From: JAPYTU01 sp036166735
GTDB lineage: Bacteria; Bacteroidota; Bacteroidia; Cytophagales; MED-G16
DNA length: 21,819 nt
Direction of reading: 5' to 3'
Assembly: GCA_036166735.1 (NCBI GenBank)
Contig: JAYZHG010000008.1
Location: 1-21,819 of the forward strand
This document shows, piece after piece, positions 1 through 7,796 of this stretch. The notes under the pieces are model-generated. The model ran no database searches. It saw only the letters and a list, made by a program, of their open reading frames with translations, and was not told the DNA's origin. Every line of letters starts with the position of its first letter. The stretch's first letter is position 1. The translations under genes were made by a program, and so were the position numbers.

Positions 1-46
1 AATATTAAATTACTATTTATTTTAGCAAAAAATAAATATAATAGAA

Positions 47-1039
47 ATGAAAGAATCAAAAGAAAAATCAAAAGCATTAAATCTAGCAATTGAAAAACTG
101 GAAAAAACATATGGAAAAGGAACTATAATGAAATTAAGTGATGAAAATATTGTCAAAATACCAAGCATACCAACCGGATCACTAAGTTTAGATATTGCAC
201 TTGGAATTGGGGGAATACCCAAAGGAAGAGTAGTCGAAATATTTGGACCTGAATCATCAGGAAAAACAACACTTGCCATGCACTGTATTGCTGAGGCACA
301 AAAAAAAGGAGGTATAGCTGCATTTGTAGACGCGGAACATGCATTTGACAAAACCTATGCTGAAAAACTAGGTATAGATACTGAAAATTTGCTTATTTCT
401 CAGCCAGATAATGGAGAACAAGCATTAGAAATAACAGAACATTTAATTAGATCTAATGCCATTGATATAATCGTAATAGATTCTGTAGCTGCACTAGTAC
501 CAAGAGGTGAAATAGAAGGAGAAATGGGAGATAGCATGATGGGCCTTCAAGCTAGATTAATGTCACAAGCACTTAGAAAACTAACAGGTGCAATTCATAA
601 ATCAGGTTGTGTATGTGTATTCATAAATCAACTAAGGCACAAAATTGGAGTTATGTTTGGCAATCCAGAAACAACAACAGGTGGTAATGCTCTCAAATTC
701 TACTCATCAGTAAGATTAGACATAAGAAGAATTGGACAAATTAAAGATAGTCCTGATAATATTATGGGCAATAGAACAAAAGTAAAAGTTGTAAAAAATA
801 AAGTTGCCCCTCCCTTTAAAGTTGTAGAATTTGATATAATGTACGGCAAAGGAATCTCTAAATCAGGAGAAATACTTGATCTAGGAGTAGAACTAGAGAT
901 AATACAAAAATCAGGATCCTGGTTTTCATACAAAGAAGAGAAACTTGGACAGGGAAGAGATTCTGTAAAAACAATACTTGAGGATAATCCAGAACTAATG
1001 AGTGAATTAGAGACAAAAATTAAAGAAAAATTAAGTTAA
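47..1039 (+). CDS. recA: Recombinase RecA
   Basis: RecA is the cytoplasmic DNA-dependent ATPase that forms filaments on single-stranded DNA, catalyses strand exchange and triggers LexA-type self-cleavage. Seen here: Walker A GPESSGKT at residues 67-74, Walker B ending in Asp145 (IIVIDS), loop L1 around GEMGDSMMG (159-166), and loop L2 with FGNPETTTGGNALKFY (204-219). At 330 aa it is shorter than the 353-aa E. coli protein, mainly because the acidic C-terminal tail is reduced. His198 in NQLRHKIG and Met164 in L1 are uncommon choices compared with the RecA sequences I recall. The ATG at 47 gives a normal N-terminus. A weak -7-like TATTTTAG lies at 18-25. The gene converges on the permease gene with a 6-nt gap and no terminator hairpin. 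Confidence 0.98.
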   Translation: MKESKEKSKALNLAIEKLEKTYGKGTIMKLSDENIVKIPSIPTGSLSLDIALGIGGIPKGRVVEIFGPESSGKTTLAMHCIAEAQKKGGIAAFVDAEHAFDKTYAEKLGIDTENLLISQPDNGEQALEITEHLIRSNAIDIIVIDSVAALVPRGEIEGEMGDSMMGLQARLMSQALRKLTGAIHKSGCVCVFINQLRHKIGVMFGNPETTTGGNALKFYSSVRLDIRRIGQIKDSPDNIMGNRTKVKVVKNKVAPPFKVVEFDIMYGKGISKSGEILDLGVELEIIQKSGSWFSYKEEKLGQGRDSVKTILEDNPELMSELETKIKEKLS

Positions 1040-1045
1040 CAAATT

Positions 1046-2305
1046 TTAATTTGATCTTATAGCTTCAACAGGATCCAACCTAGATGCAAAAATAGCTGGA
1101 ATTAATCCAGCACACACACCAATTATAGTAGATATTGAGATTCCCAGAATTACATTAGTAAGTGAAATTCTTAGATCAAAAGATCCTAAATCAACAAAAG
1201 TTATTAAAAAAACAAATATTAGACCAATAACACCTCCTAGTATACTTAAGAAAGAAGACTCAAATAAAAACTGCATCAATATAAAATAATTTTTTGCTCC
1301 TAAAGATTTTTGTAAACCAATTATAGGAACCCTCTCCTTCACGGAAACAAACATAATATTTGCAATTCCAAATCCACCTACAAAAATAGAAAAGCTACCT
1401 ATTACCCAGCCAGCAATACTAATGGTACCAAAAATAGTACTAACAAAACCAGTTAAATATTCGGGCCTATTTATTGCAAAATTTTGATCTTCAGTTGGTT
1501 TAAGTCCCCTTCTTGCTCTCAATACACCTGTTAACTCATACTCTAAGTTTTCTAGACCAGGATCTAATTCAGAATTTCCTTTTACAATCAACGCTGCATT
1601 TGATCCCTTCTTACCAACTCTATAGATTTTTTTAAAACTATTAAAAGGAACTATTATCTGCCTATCAAAAGAATCTCCTCCAACAAAACTTTCTCCTTCT
1701 TCTTCAAAAACACCAATAACTCTAAATTTTACTCCTTTAATTTTAATGTCTTTACCAATAGCATAATCAGGATTTTCAAAAAGATCTTCCATTATTTTAT
1801 GTCCTATTATAACATAATTTGAACCTAATATCGTTTCATTTTCTGTGTAGTATCTACCTGAAAGAATTTTATAATTCTGAATTTCTTTTGCTTCATAAAC
1901 AACACCGGTAAGAGATACTTCACTACTACTATTATTAAGATATTTTATTGTTAATCCATCTCTACCCACAAAAATTCCTACCCCTTCTGCATTTTTTAAA
2001 TTTTCTTTTAAAAAAGCATATTCCTTATAAGTTGGATGAGGTCTTTTCCAAAATTTCCACCATTCATAACCTGGATTATCAAATTCCCAAGGCCATTTCT
2101 CAACTCTCAAATTATCTGTACCTAAAAAATCAAGACTATCCTGAATACTATCCTCTAAAGAATCTACTAGAGATAAAACAGCGATAATGGTAAAAATTCC
2201 AATTGTAACACCCAATAAAGACAAAAGTGTTCTTATAGGATTTGCTATAATAGCATTAAAAGAAAAAAAAAGACTTTCTAAAATTAACCTTAAAAATAAT
2301 TTCAT
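1046..2305 (-). CDS. MacB/FtsX-type ABC transporter permease
   Basis: This is an inner-membrane permease subunit of the MacB/LolC/FtsX superfamily, 419 aa. The topology is typical. There is one N-terminal membrane helix (about 27-50), a large extracytoplasmic MacB core domain (about 51-290), and three C-terminal helices (about 293-318, 346-370, 383-405). The coupling segment ERVPIIGLQKSLGA (324-337) and the terminal DPVEAIR (411-417) are hallmarks of the family. Such proteins transmit ATP-driven conformational change to export, lipoprotein release or cell-wall enzymes. No ABC ATPase gene lies in the window, so the partner must be encoded elsewhere and the substrate cannot be assigned. The gene is divergent from queA, sharing an 80-bp control region, and converges on recA. 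Confidence 0.9.
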   Translation of the reverse strand: MKLFLRLILESLFFSFNAIIANPIRTLLSLLGVTIGIFTIIAVLSLVDSLEDSIQDSLDFLGTDNLRVEKWPWEFDNPGYEWWKFWKRPHPTYKEYAFLKENLKNAEGVGIFVGRDGLTIKYLNNSSSEVSLTGVVYEAKEIQNYKILSGRYYTENETILGSNYVIIGHKIMEDLFENPDYAIGKDIKIKGVKFRVIGVFEEEGESFVGGDSFDRQIIVPFNSFKKIYRVGKKGSNAALIVKGNSELDPGLENLEYELTGVLRARRGLKPTEDQNFAINRPEYLTGFVSTIFGTISIAGWVIGSFSIFVGGFGIANIMFVSVKERVPIIGLQKSLGAKNYFILMQFLFESSFLSILGGVIGLIFVFLITFVDLGSFDLRISLTNVILGISISTIIGVCAGLIPAIFASRLDPVEAIRSN

Positions 2306-2338
2306 ATATTAAATTTAAATTATATAAAAACAATTAAT

Positions 2339-2346
2339 TAGCTTTG
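2339..2346 (+). promoter_or_regulatory. Bacteroidota -7 element for queA
   Basis: TAGCTTTG matches the Bacteroidota TAnnTTTG -7 consensus. It lies 39 nt before the queA ATG, so the predicted leader is about 35 nt. No clear TTTG -33 element is seen at the expected spacing. The box overlaps the left arm of the inverted repeat. Confidence 0.55.
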
Positions 2347-2353
2347 CGAACTT

Positions 2354-2361
2354 CAAAAGTA
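2354..2361 (-). promoter_or_regulatory. Bacteroidota -7 element for the permease gene
   Basis: On the minus strand this reads TACTTTTG, a full TAnnTTTG match, about 48 nt upstream of the permease ATG. A TTTG that could serve as -33 lies at 2380-2377 (minus), with a rather short 15-nt spacer. Its predicted start point falls only a few bases from that of the opposing queA promoter. Confidence 0.55.
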
Positions 2362-2385
2362 AGCTAATTTATTAAACAAATTAAT

Positions 2386-3432
2386 ATGAAACTCTCCGAA
2401 TTTGATTTTAAACTACCTCTAAATAGAACAGCTCTTCATCCTGCTGAAAATAGGGATGAATCTAGACTAATGGTTGTTCATAAAAAGACTGGAAAAATAG
2501 AGCATAAAGTATTTAAAGACATAATTAAATATTTTAATGAAGAAGATGTTCTTATATTAAACGATACTAAAGTATTTCCTGCAAGACTTTATGGGCAAAA
2601 AGAAAAAACTGGAGCAAAAATTGAAGTGTTTTTATTGAGAGAACTGAATCCTGAACTTAATTTATGGGATGTTTTAGTTGATCCCGCAAGAAAAATAAGA
2701 GTTGGTAATAAATTATATTTTGGTGAAGGCGAATTAGTAGCTGAAGTAATTGACAATACCACATCAAGAGGAAGAACAATAAGATTTATTCCTGAAGATC
2801 CAGATAGACATTTCCATGATATAATACACGAATTTGGACAAACACCTCTAACTAAAGAAATAAAAAGAAAAGTTGACAAAAATGATGCAGAAAGATTCCA
2901 AACAGTGTACGCCAAAAACATTGGTGCAGTTGCTCCTGCTGCTGCAGGTCTTCATTTCACTCAAATTATACTAAAAAAATTAGAACTGCTAGGTGTTAAT
3001 ATTGCAACAATAACTTCTCATACTAGTTTAGGAACTTTCAAGGATATTGATGTAGAAGATTTAACCAAACATAAGATGGATTCTGAAAATTATTCAATCC
3101 CCAAAGAAACATGTAAAGTTGTAAACGAAGCACTAATAAACAATAAAAGAATATTTGCGGTAGGAACTTCTTCAATGAAAACACTCGAAACAGCAGTTTC
3201 AGCAAATGATACTTTGAACCCAAATTCTGGGTGGACTGATAAATTTATTTTTCCACCGTATGAATTCAAAATATGTAGTGGAATGATCACCAATTTTCAT
3301 TCTCCTAAATCCACATTATTAATGATGGCCTCTGCATTTGGAGGATTTGATTTAATAATGAAATGCTATAAATTGGCAGTTAAAGAAAGATATAAATTCC
3401 ATACATATGGAGATGCTCTACTTATCATATAG
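2386..3432 (+). CDS. queA: tRNA preQ1(34) S-adenosylmethionine ribosyltransferase-isomerase QueA
   Basis: QueA transfers and isomerises the ribosyl group of S-adenosylmethionine onto preQ1 in the tRNA anticodon wobble position, giving epoxyqueuosine, the penultimate step of queuosine synthesis. The protein is 348 aa, normal for the family. It opens with the characteristic MKLSEFDFKLP and has DESRLMVV, NDTKVFPARL, GAKIEVFLLREL, the AAGLHFT motif near residue 185, and a C-terminal GMITNFHSPKSTLL block. The ATG at 2386 matches the family N-terminus. ispD follows after 11 nt and is probably co-transcribed, although the two pathways are unrelated. No preQ1 riboswitch aptamer is recognisable in the short leader. 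Confidence 0.97.
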   Translation: MKLSEFDFKLPLNRTALHPAENRDESRLMVVHKKTGKIEHKVFKDIIKYFNEEDVLILNDTKVFPARLYGQKEKTGAKIEVFLLRELNPELNLWDVLVDPARKIRVGNKLYFGEGELVAEVIDNTTSRGRTIRFIPEDPDRHFHDIIHEFGQTPLTKEIKRKVDKNDAERFQTVYAKNIGAVAPAAAGLHFTQIILKKLELLGVNIATITSHTSLGTFKDIDVEDLTKHKMDSENYSIPKETCKVVNEALINNKRIFAVGTSSMKTLETAVSANDTLNPNSGWTDKFIFPPYEFKICSGMITNFHSPKSTLLMMASAFGGFDLIMKCYKLAVKERYKFHTYGDALLII

Positions 3433-3443
3433 TATACCAAAAA

Positions 3444-4106
3444 ATGAAAAAATATCTTATTTTAATGGCAGCTGGTTCAGGAACCAGAATGAATAAAAAT
3501 ATACCAAAACAATTTATTGAAGTTTCAGGAATTCCTATAATAGTATATGCTTATAGGCAATTTAAAAACATTACAAACTTAAAAACCATAATTGTACTTC
3601 CAGAAAATAAGTTTGAATATTGGAAAAATTATTTATCAAATATTTTAAAAGAAGAAGACATCAAATATGTAAGAGGAGATAACAAAAGATTTATTTCTGT
3701 TAAAAATGGATTAAAAACAATATCTAATAAAGAAGGAATTGTAGCTATTCATGATGGAGTTAGACCACTTATCTCAGAAACATTAATAAAAACATTATAT
3801 GAAAGTGCAAATAAACTAGGTAATGCAATACCATATACGCCCGTAATCAATACATTAAGAAAATATAAAGCAGAATCAAATCTCTCAGTTAATAGAAATA
3901 ATTATATTAATATACAAACTCCTCAAGTTTTTAAAATAAAAAATATTCTAAATTCATTTAAATTAATAAAAGGCTCTGATTATACAGATGAATCTTCTGT
4001 AATTGAAAAGTCGGGAGAAAAAATAAATTTAATACTAGGAGAAGAAAAAAATATAAAATTAACAAGTGCGTTTGATTTAGAATATTTTAGAAAAATTATT
4101 ATCTAA
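3444..4106 (+). CDS. ispD: 2-C-methyl-D-erythritol 4-phosphate cytidylyltransferase IspD
   Basis: IspD makes 4-CDP-2-C-methyl-D-erythritol from MEP and CTP in the non-mevalonate isoprenoid pathway. Diagnostic features are the N-terminal nucleotide-binding loop LMAAGSGTRM (7-16) followed by PKQF, HDGVRPLIS near residue 102 (the conserved DxVRP segment), the TPQVF motif, and the TDESSVIE segment. At 220 aa it is close to the usual 225-235. It sits 11 nt after queA. Its stop codon overlaps the stop of the opposing DUF2795 gene (CTAA, 4103-4106), so there is no terminator between them. Confidence 0.95.
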   Translation: MKKYLILMAAGSGTRMNKNIPKQFIEVSGIPIIVYAYRQFKNITNLKTIIVLPENKFEYWKNYLSNILKEEDIKYVRGDNKRFISVKNGLKTISNKEGIVAIHDGVRPLISETLIKTLYESANKLGNAIPYTPVINTLRKYKAESNLSVNRNNYINIQTPQVFKIKNILNSFKLIKGSDYTDESSVIEKSGEKINLILGEEKNIKLTSAFDLEYFRKIII

Positions 4107-4324
4107 TATTCATCTTCATTAAAAAAGAAATCATCTTTTGTAGGATAATCAGGCCAAATTTCTTCTATATTTTCAAATGGATGACCATCTTCTTCTAATT
4201 CTTGAAGATTTTCAGTGACTTCAGCTGGTGCACCAGTTCTAATTGAAAATTCGATCAATTCATCTTTTGTTGCAGGCCAAGGAGCATCTTCAAGGTGATT
4301 AACGAGTTCTAAAGTCCAATACAT
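4103..4324 (-). CDS. DUF2795 family small acidic protein
   Basis: A 73-aa, strongly acidic soluble protein starting MYWTLELVNHLEDAPWP, with the TKDELIEFSIRTGAP segment and an IEEIWPDYPTKDDFFFNEDEY tail. This layout is one I recognise from the short DUF2795 proteins widespread in Bacteroidota. Function is unknown. There are no membrane segments, cysteines or obvious catalytic residues. The conserved Trp/Pro-rich and acidic ends suggest a protein-binding role, but that is only inference. It converges on ispD with overlapping stop codons and diverges from rpsT across 135 bp. A TAAATTTA sequence lies 5 nt upstream of the ATG. Confidence 0.85.
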   Translation of the reverse strand: MYWTLELVNHLEDAPWPATKDELIEFSIRTGAPAEVTENLQELEEDGHPFENIEEIWPDYPTKDDFFFNEDEY

Positions 4325-4362
4325 TGTTTTAAATTTAAAATTTTAGCTAAAAAATGGTTTTA

Positions 4363-4379
4363 ATTTGAGAAAATCAAAT
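4363..4379. repeat. Short inverted repeat between the DUF2795 gene and rpsT
   Basis: ATTTGA (4363-4368), a GAAAA loop and TCAAAT (4374-4379) form a perfect 6-bp inverted repeat about 40 bp upstream of the DUF2795 start and about 50 bp upstream of the rpsT promoter. It could be a small operator. In such AT-rich DNA it could also be chance. Confidence 0.25.
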
Positions 4380-4410
4380 AAAATGGAAATTATTTTACTT
4401 GTCATAATTA

Positions 4411-4441
4411 TTTGTATTATTTTTTTTTAAGTATACTTTTG
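4411..4441 (+). promoter_or_regulatory. Bacteroidota-type promoter of rpsT
   Basis: TTTG (4411-4414) followed by 19 nt and TACTTTTG (4434-4441) matches both the -33 TTTG and the -7 TAnnTTTG elements with normal spacing. It is the best promoter in the window. The predicted start lies near 4446, giving a leader of only about 14 nt before the rpsT ATG at 4460. Confidence 0.8.
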
Positions 4442-4459
4442 CAAACGAAATAAAAATAT

Positions 4460-4714
4460 ATGGCAAATCATAAATCATCAATTAAAAGAATCAGGTCCGA
4501 TGAAGCTAAAAAGCTAAGGAACAAGTATCAACATAAATCAACAAAAACACTCATAAAAAAGTTTCAACAAGAAACAAAAAAAACTGCTGCAAAAAAACTA
4601 TTGCCAAAAGTTGTATCTATGATTGATAAATTGGTAAAAAATAATATCATTCACAAAAATAAAGCTAGCCACTTAATATCGCAATTAGTAAAGCAAGCTA
4701 ATGCTTTAAAATAA
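4460..4714 (+). CDS. rpsT: 30S ribosomal protein S20 (bS20)
   Basis: bS20 binds 16S rRNA early in assembly of the small subunit. The 84-aa, very lysine-rich helical protein starts MANHKSSIKRIRSDEAKKLRN, the standard opening of the family, and ends HLISQLVKQANALK. Length is typical. It has its own strong promoter with a short leader. It may be co-transcribed with the DUF1684 gene, which starts 21 nt downstream. Confidence 0.97.
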   Translation: MANHKSSIKRIRSDEAKKLRNKYQHKSTKTLIKKFQQETKKTAAKKLLPKVVSMIDKLVKNNIIHKNKASHLISQLVKQANALK

Positions 4715-4735
4715 GCTTTTATAGTCTTTCTAAAA

Positions 4736-5326
4736 ATGAAAAGATTATTAATAACAACCTCAATAATAGTATTATCAATAATATATTATTTCTATTCCAT
4801 TGAATTGGAAAAAAAGACTTTTATTCAAAATATTAATGATCAAAGAATTGAAAAAAGTGAAGATATGTATAAATCTGAATCATCTCCTTTATTTAATTCT
4901 GATTATAAAATAGAATATTTTCCTCCAAATATAGATTTTAAAGTTATTGCTAAAATTAATAGGCTAACAAATAACGACACTATACTATTTGTAACATCTA
5001 CAGGAACTACTAAAGTGTATTTAAAGTTTGCATTATTAGAATTTAAACTAAAAAGAAAAATTCATAAACTTCCAATATATAAATCCGTTGAACAATCTGA
5101 TAAAAATGAAATTTTATTGTGCTTTAACGACAAAACTAATGGTATATCTACATATGAAGGTGGTAGATACATAGATATTAGCTTTAAAAACGCACAAAGA
5201 ATCGAAATAGATTTTAATAAAGCTTACAATCCATTTTGTGTTTACAATGCAGAATACATATGTCCAATTCCTCCAAAAGAAAATTTTATTGATGAAGAAA
5301 TAACAGCTGGAGAAAAATATATTTAA
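4736..5326 (+). CDS. DUF1684 domain-containing membrane-anchored protein
   Basis: A 196-aa protein with one N-terminal hydrophobic helix (about 4-20), acting as an uncleaved anchor or signal peptide; there is no lipobox cysteine. The rest matches my recollection of DUF1684: a beta-rich start (FPPNIDFKVIAKI), LLEFKLKRKIHKL (100-112), CFNDKTNGISTYEGGRYIDI (129-148), IDFNKAYNPFCVY (158-170), CPIPPKENF (176-184) and AGEKY (191-195). The conserved GGRYID and AYNPxC...CPxPPxEN blocks, with their two cysteines, are the family signature. Biochemical function is unknown. It lies between rpsT and pheT, which suggests co-transcription but gives no clue to its role. Confidence 0.8.
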   Translation: MKRLLITTSIIVLSIIYYFYSIELEKKTFIQNINDQRIEKSEDMYKSESSPLFNSDYKIEYFPPNIDFKVIAKINRLTNNDTILFVTSTGTTKVYLKFALLEFKLKRKIHKLPIYKSVEQSDKNEILLCFNDKTNGISTYEGGRYIDISFKNAQRIEIDFNKAYNPFCVYNAEYICPIPPKENFIDEEITAGEKYI

Positions 5327-5392
5327 ATTAATAATACTCAAAAGTAATATACATCCCTATTTTCACTAATTTTATTGAATAAAAAAAAATTT

Positions 5393-7795
5393 ATGAAAAT
5401 TTCTCTTAATTGGCTTAAAGAATTCATAAAAATATCTGAAAATCCTCAGAAAATTGAAGCCATTCTTACAGAAACTGGACTTGAAGTTGATGAAGTAATA
5501 AATATAAATCCAGAGACAAAATCATTAGAAAAACTAGTCGTCGGAGAAATAAAATCAATAAAAAATCATAAAAATGCTGATAAATTAAAATTAACAAAGG
5601 TAAATATTGGAAAAGAAGATTTATCTATTATTTGTGGAGCAAATAATATTGAAGTTGGTCAAAAAGTAGTAATCGCTAAAATAGGAACTGAAATAAATCA
5701 TATAAATGGTAAAAAAGTTAAAATCAAAAAAGCAAAAATTAGAGGAATAAATTCTTTAGGAATGATATGTTCAGAAGATGAAATAGGAATAGGCCAATCT
5801 CACTCTGGAATAATTATATTGGATCAAAATGCAAAAAATGGTGAGAAAGCAATTAATTACCTTAACTTCAATAAAGACGTAATATTTGATATTTCTCTAA
5901 CACCTAATAGAGCTGATGCAGCATCTCATCTTGGAGTTGCAAGAGATCTAAAGGCCATTCTAAATAAAGATGTCACACTGCCTGATGTATCTTCTTTTAA
6001 AGAGAAAAAAAAATTAGATATTGACATTAAAGTTATAGATGAAGAAGGCTGCCCTAGATATTCAGGATGTGTTATTGACAATGTAAAAATAGGTGAATCT
6101 CCATCGTTTATTAAAACCTATTTAATTTCAATAGGATTAAGTCCAATAAATAATGTTGTTGACATTACTAATTATGTACTCCATGGTATTGGTCAACCAA
6201 TGCATGCTTTTGATTACGATAAAATAAAATCAAAAAAAATACAAATTCAATTTGCAAAAAATGGTGACAAATTTAAAACATTAGATGGTATTGAAAGAAA
6301 ACTTAATAATGCAGACCTAATGATATGTGACGGTAATAATCCTATATGCATTGCTGGAGTCTTTGGTGGTGAATCTTCTGGAATAACAAATAATACAAAA
6401 AGAATATTTTTAGAAAGTGCTTATTTTTCATCATCTCACATAAGAAAATCAAGTTTAAACCATCAATTAAAAACTGATGCATCCTATAGGTTTGAAAGAG
6501 GAACTGACCCAAATATTACTGTTTATGCTCTAAAATTAGCATCTATATTAATACAAAAATATTGTTCAGGGGAAGTCTCATCACCAATAATTGATGTTTA
6601 TAAAAATAAAATAAATGATAATACTTTTAAAATTAGAATCGATAGAATTAATAAATTAATAGGACAAAAAATTGATAAAAATGAAATTCTTAGAATTTTA
6701 AATGCTTTAGATATTAAAATTAAAGAAAAAGGAAAAAATATAATTGTTTCAGTACCACCGTACAGAACAGATATAACACGAGAATCAGATATTGTAGAAG
6801 AAATCTTAAGAATTTACGGATATAATAAAATAAAAATATCAAATAATAATAGTAGTTCATTTTTATCTAATGAAAGCAATTCTTCTATAATGAACAACTA
6901 CTTATCAAAAGTAATGAATTTACTAGTCGGAAATGGATTCAATGAAATTACAACTAATTCACTGACTTCATCTAGACATAGAAGCAATAATTTTTGGAAT
7001 GATGAATTTACCATTGAAATGGTTAATAAATTAAGTGATGAACATGCAATACTCAAACAAAATTTGCTATTTACAGGACTTGAATCTATTAAATACAATA
7101 TCAATCGAAAACAGAATAACTTAAAATTTTTCGAATTTGATAAAACTTATAATAAAATTGATGGTCAAATTAATGAAAACAGAAAAATTGGAATTTACAT
7201 GAGTGGATTATCAAATGAAGAGCACTTTAGTTCAAAAAGTAAAATCATATCATTCTTTGATATTTATAATACCATAAATAAAATTATGATTCAAGCGAAC
7301 ATATTAAATTATAAAACAATAGTTAGTAAATCCAAAATATTAGATGAATGTGTAAAATTAGAAATTGATAAAAAAACTATTTGTACTATTGGAAAAGTAA
7401 AAAAAGAACTTCTTAATTATTTTGAAATAAATCAAGATGTCTATTTTGCTGAATTAGAATGGAATAATTTTATAAATAACCTTGATAATGATTTAAAATA
7501 TATAAAAATATCAAAGTATCCAGAAGTTAAAAGAGATCTTTCAATAATATTAGATAAAAAGAAAAGCTATAATGATATTTTAGAGATTATAGGAAAAAAT
7601 GATAAAATTATAAAAAACATATCTCTATATGACATTTATGAAGGTAACAATATCGGAAAAAATAAAAAAGCTTATGCTCTAAGATTTGTACTCCAAGAAA
7701 AAAATAAAACCCTTGATGATAAAATCATAAGTTCTATAATGAATAATTTAATAAAAGAATTTGAGATAAAACTTAATGCTGAGATCAGAAAATAA
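5393..7795 (+). CDS. pheT: Phenylalanine--tRNA ligase beta subunit
   Basis: This is the beta subunit of the alpha2-beta2 enzyme that charges tRNA-Phe. It binds tRNA and edits mischarged tyrosine, while catalysis is done by PheS, which is not in this window. Domain order is normal for the 800-aa protein: MKISLNWLKEFI start, OB-fold tRNA-binding domain (about 40-150, with VVGEI and HKNADKLKLTKV), B3/B4 editing region (about 205-395), B5 (about 405-475), catalytic-like core beginning YRTDITRESDIVEEILRIYG, and the C-terminal ferredoxin-fold anticodon-binding domain (about 706-800, from KYPEVKRDLSI). I chose the ATG at 5393. An in-frame TTG at 5375 would add six lysine-rich residues not typical of the family. 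The downstream coiled-coil gene starts 1 nt after the stop. Confidence 0.96.
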   Translation: MKISLNWLKEFIKISENPQKIEAILTETGLEVDEVININPETKSLEKLVVGEIKSIKNHKNADKLKLTKVNIGKEDLSIICGANNIEVGQKVVIAKIGTEINHINGKKVKIKKAKIRGINSLGMICSEDEIGIGQSHSGIIILDQNAKNGEKAINYLNFNKDVIFDISLTPNRADAASHLGVARDLKAILNKDVTLPDVSSFKEKKKLDIDIKVIDEEGCPRYSGCVIDNVKIGESPSFIKTYLISIGLSPINNVVDITNYVLHGIGQPMHAFDYDKIKSKKIQIQFAKNGDKFKTLDGIERKLNNADLMICDGNNPICIAGVFGGESSGITNNTKRIFLESAYFSSSHIRKSSLNHQLKTDASYRFERGTDPNITVYALKLASILIQKYCSGEVSSPIIDVYKNKINDNTFKIRIDRINKLIGQKIDKNEILRILNALDIKIKEKGKNIIVSVPPYRTDITRESDIVEEILRIYGYNKIKISNNNSSSFLSNESNSSIMNNYLSKVMNLLVGNGFNEITTNSLTSSRHRSNNFWNDEFTIEMVNKLSDEHAILKQNLLFTGLESIKYNINRKQNNLKFFEFDKTYNKIDGQINENRKIGIYMSGLSNEEHFSSKSKIISFFDIYNTINKIMIQANILNYKTIVSKSKILDECVKLEIDKKTICTIGKVKKELLNYFEINQDVYFAELEWNNFINNLDNDLKYIKISKYPEVKRDLSIILDKKKSYNDILEIIGKNDKIIKNISLYDIYEGNNIGKNKKAYALRFVLQEKNKTLDDKIISSIMNNLIKEFEIKLNAEIRK

Positions 7796-7796
7796 A

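Larger units (their letters stand above)
2336..2369. repeat. Inverted repeat in the permease/queA divergent control region
   Basis: AATTAGCTT (2336-2344) is exactly complementary to AAGCTAATT (2361-2369). Inside it ACTT (2350-2353) pairs with AAGT (2357-2360) around a CAA loop, leaving five unpaired bases (2345-2349) on one side. The repeat contains the -7 boxes of both divergent genes, so it more likely acts as DNA (an operator) than as a transcript structure. Confidence 0.6.

Noticed and set aside
22..351. Open frame of 109 codons antisense to the start of recA
   Set aside because: It lies opposite the conserved RecA N-terminus and Walker A region; its composition is that of an antisense shadow and no family is recognisable.
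1040..1053. CAAATT-TT-AATTTG inverted repeat between recA and the permease gene as a terminator
   Set aside because: The stem is only 6 bp, nearly all AT, and has a 2-nt loop that cannot fold well; it also overlaps the permease stop codon.
1948..2187. Open frame of 79 codons on + inside the permease gene
   Set aside because: It is antisense to the N-terminal half of a well-supported permease. No start context or family similarity is seen.
2306..2385. preQ1 riboswitch upstream of queA
   Set aside because: The predicted leader is only about 35 nt, and I see neither the C-rich loop nor the A-rich tail of preQ1 aptamers. queA is also not the usual target.
2589..2921. Open frame of 110 codons antisense to queA
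   Set aside because: It is a shadow of strongly conserved QueA coding sequence, and the translation has no recognisable domain.
4325..4459. tRNA gene near rpsT
   Set aside because: The region is AT-rich without cloverleaf arms or a T-loop sequence. The same holds for 18363-18447 and 18919-19011.
5375..5392. TTG start adding six residues to PheT
   Set aside because: The added residues are lysine-rich and untypical; the ATG at 5393 gives the standard MKIS start.
7776..7796. Upstream ATG for the coiled-coil gene, overlapping pheT by 20 nt
   Set aside because: An ATG 1 nt after the pheT stop fits the tight, non-overlapping spacing seen at the next junction better.
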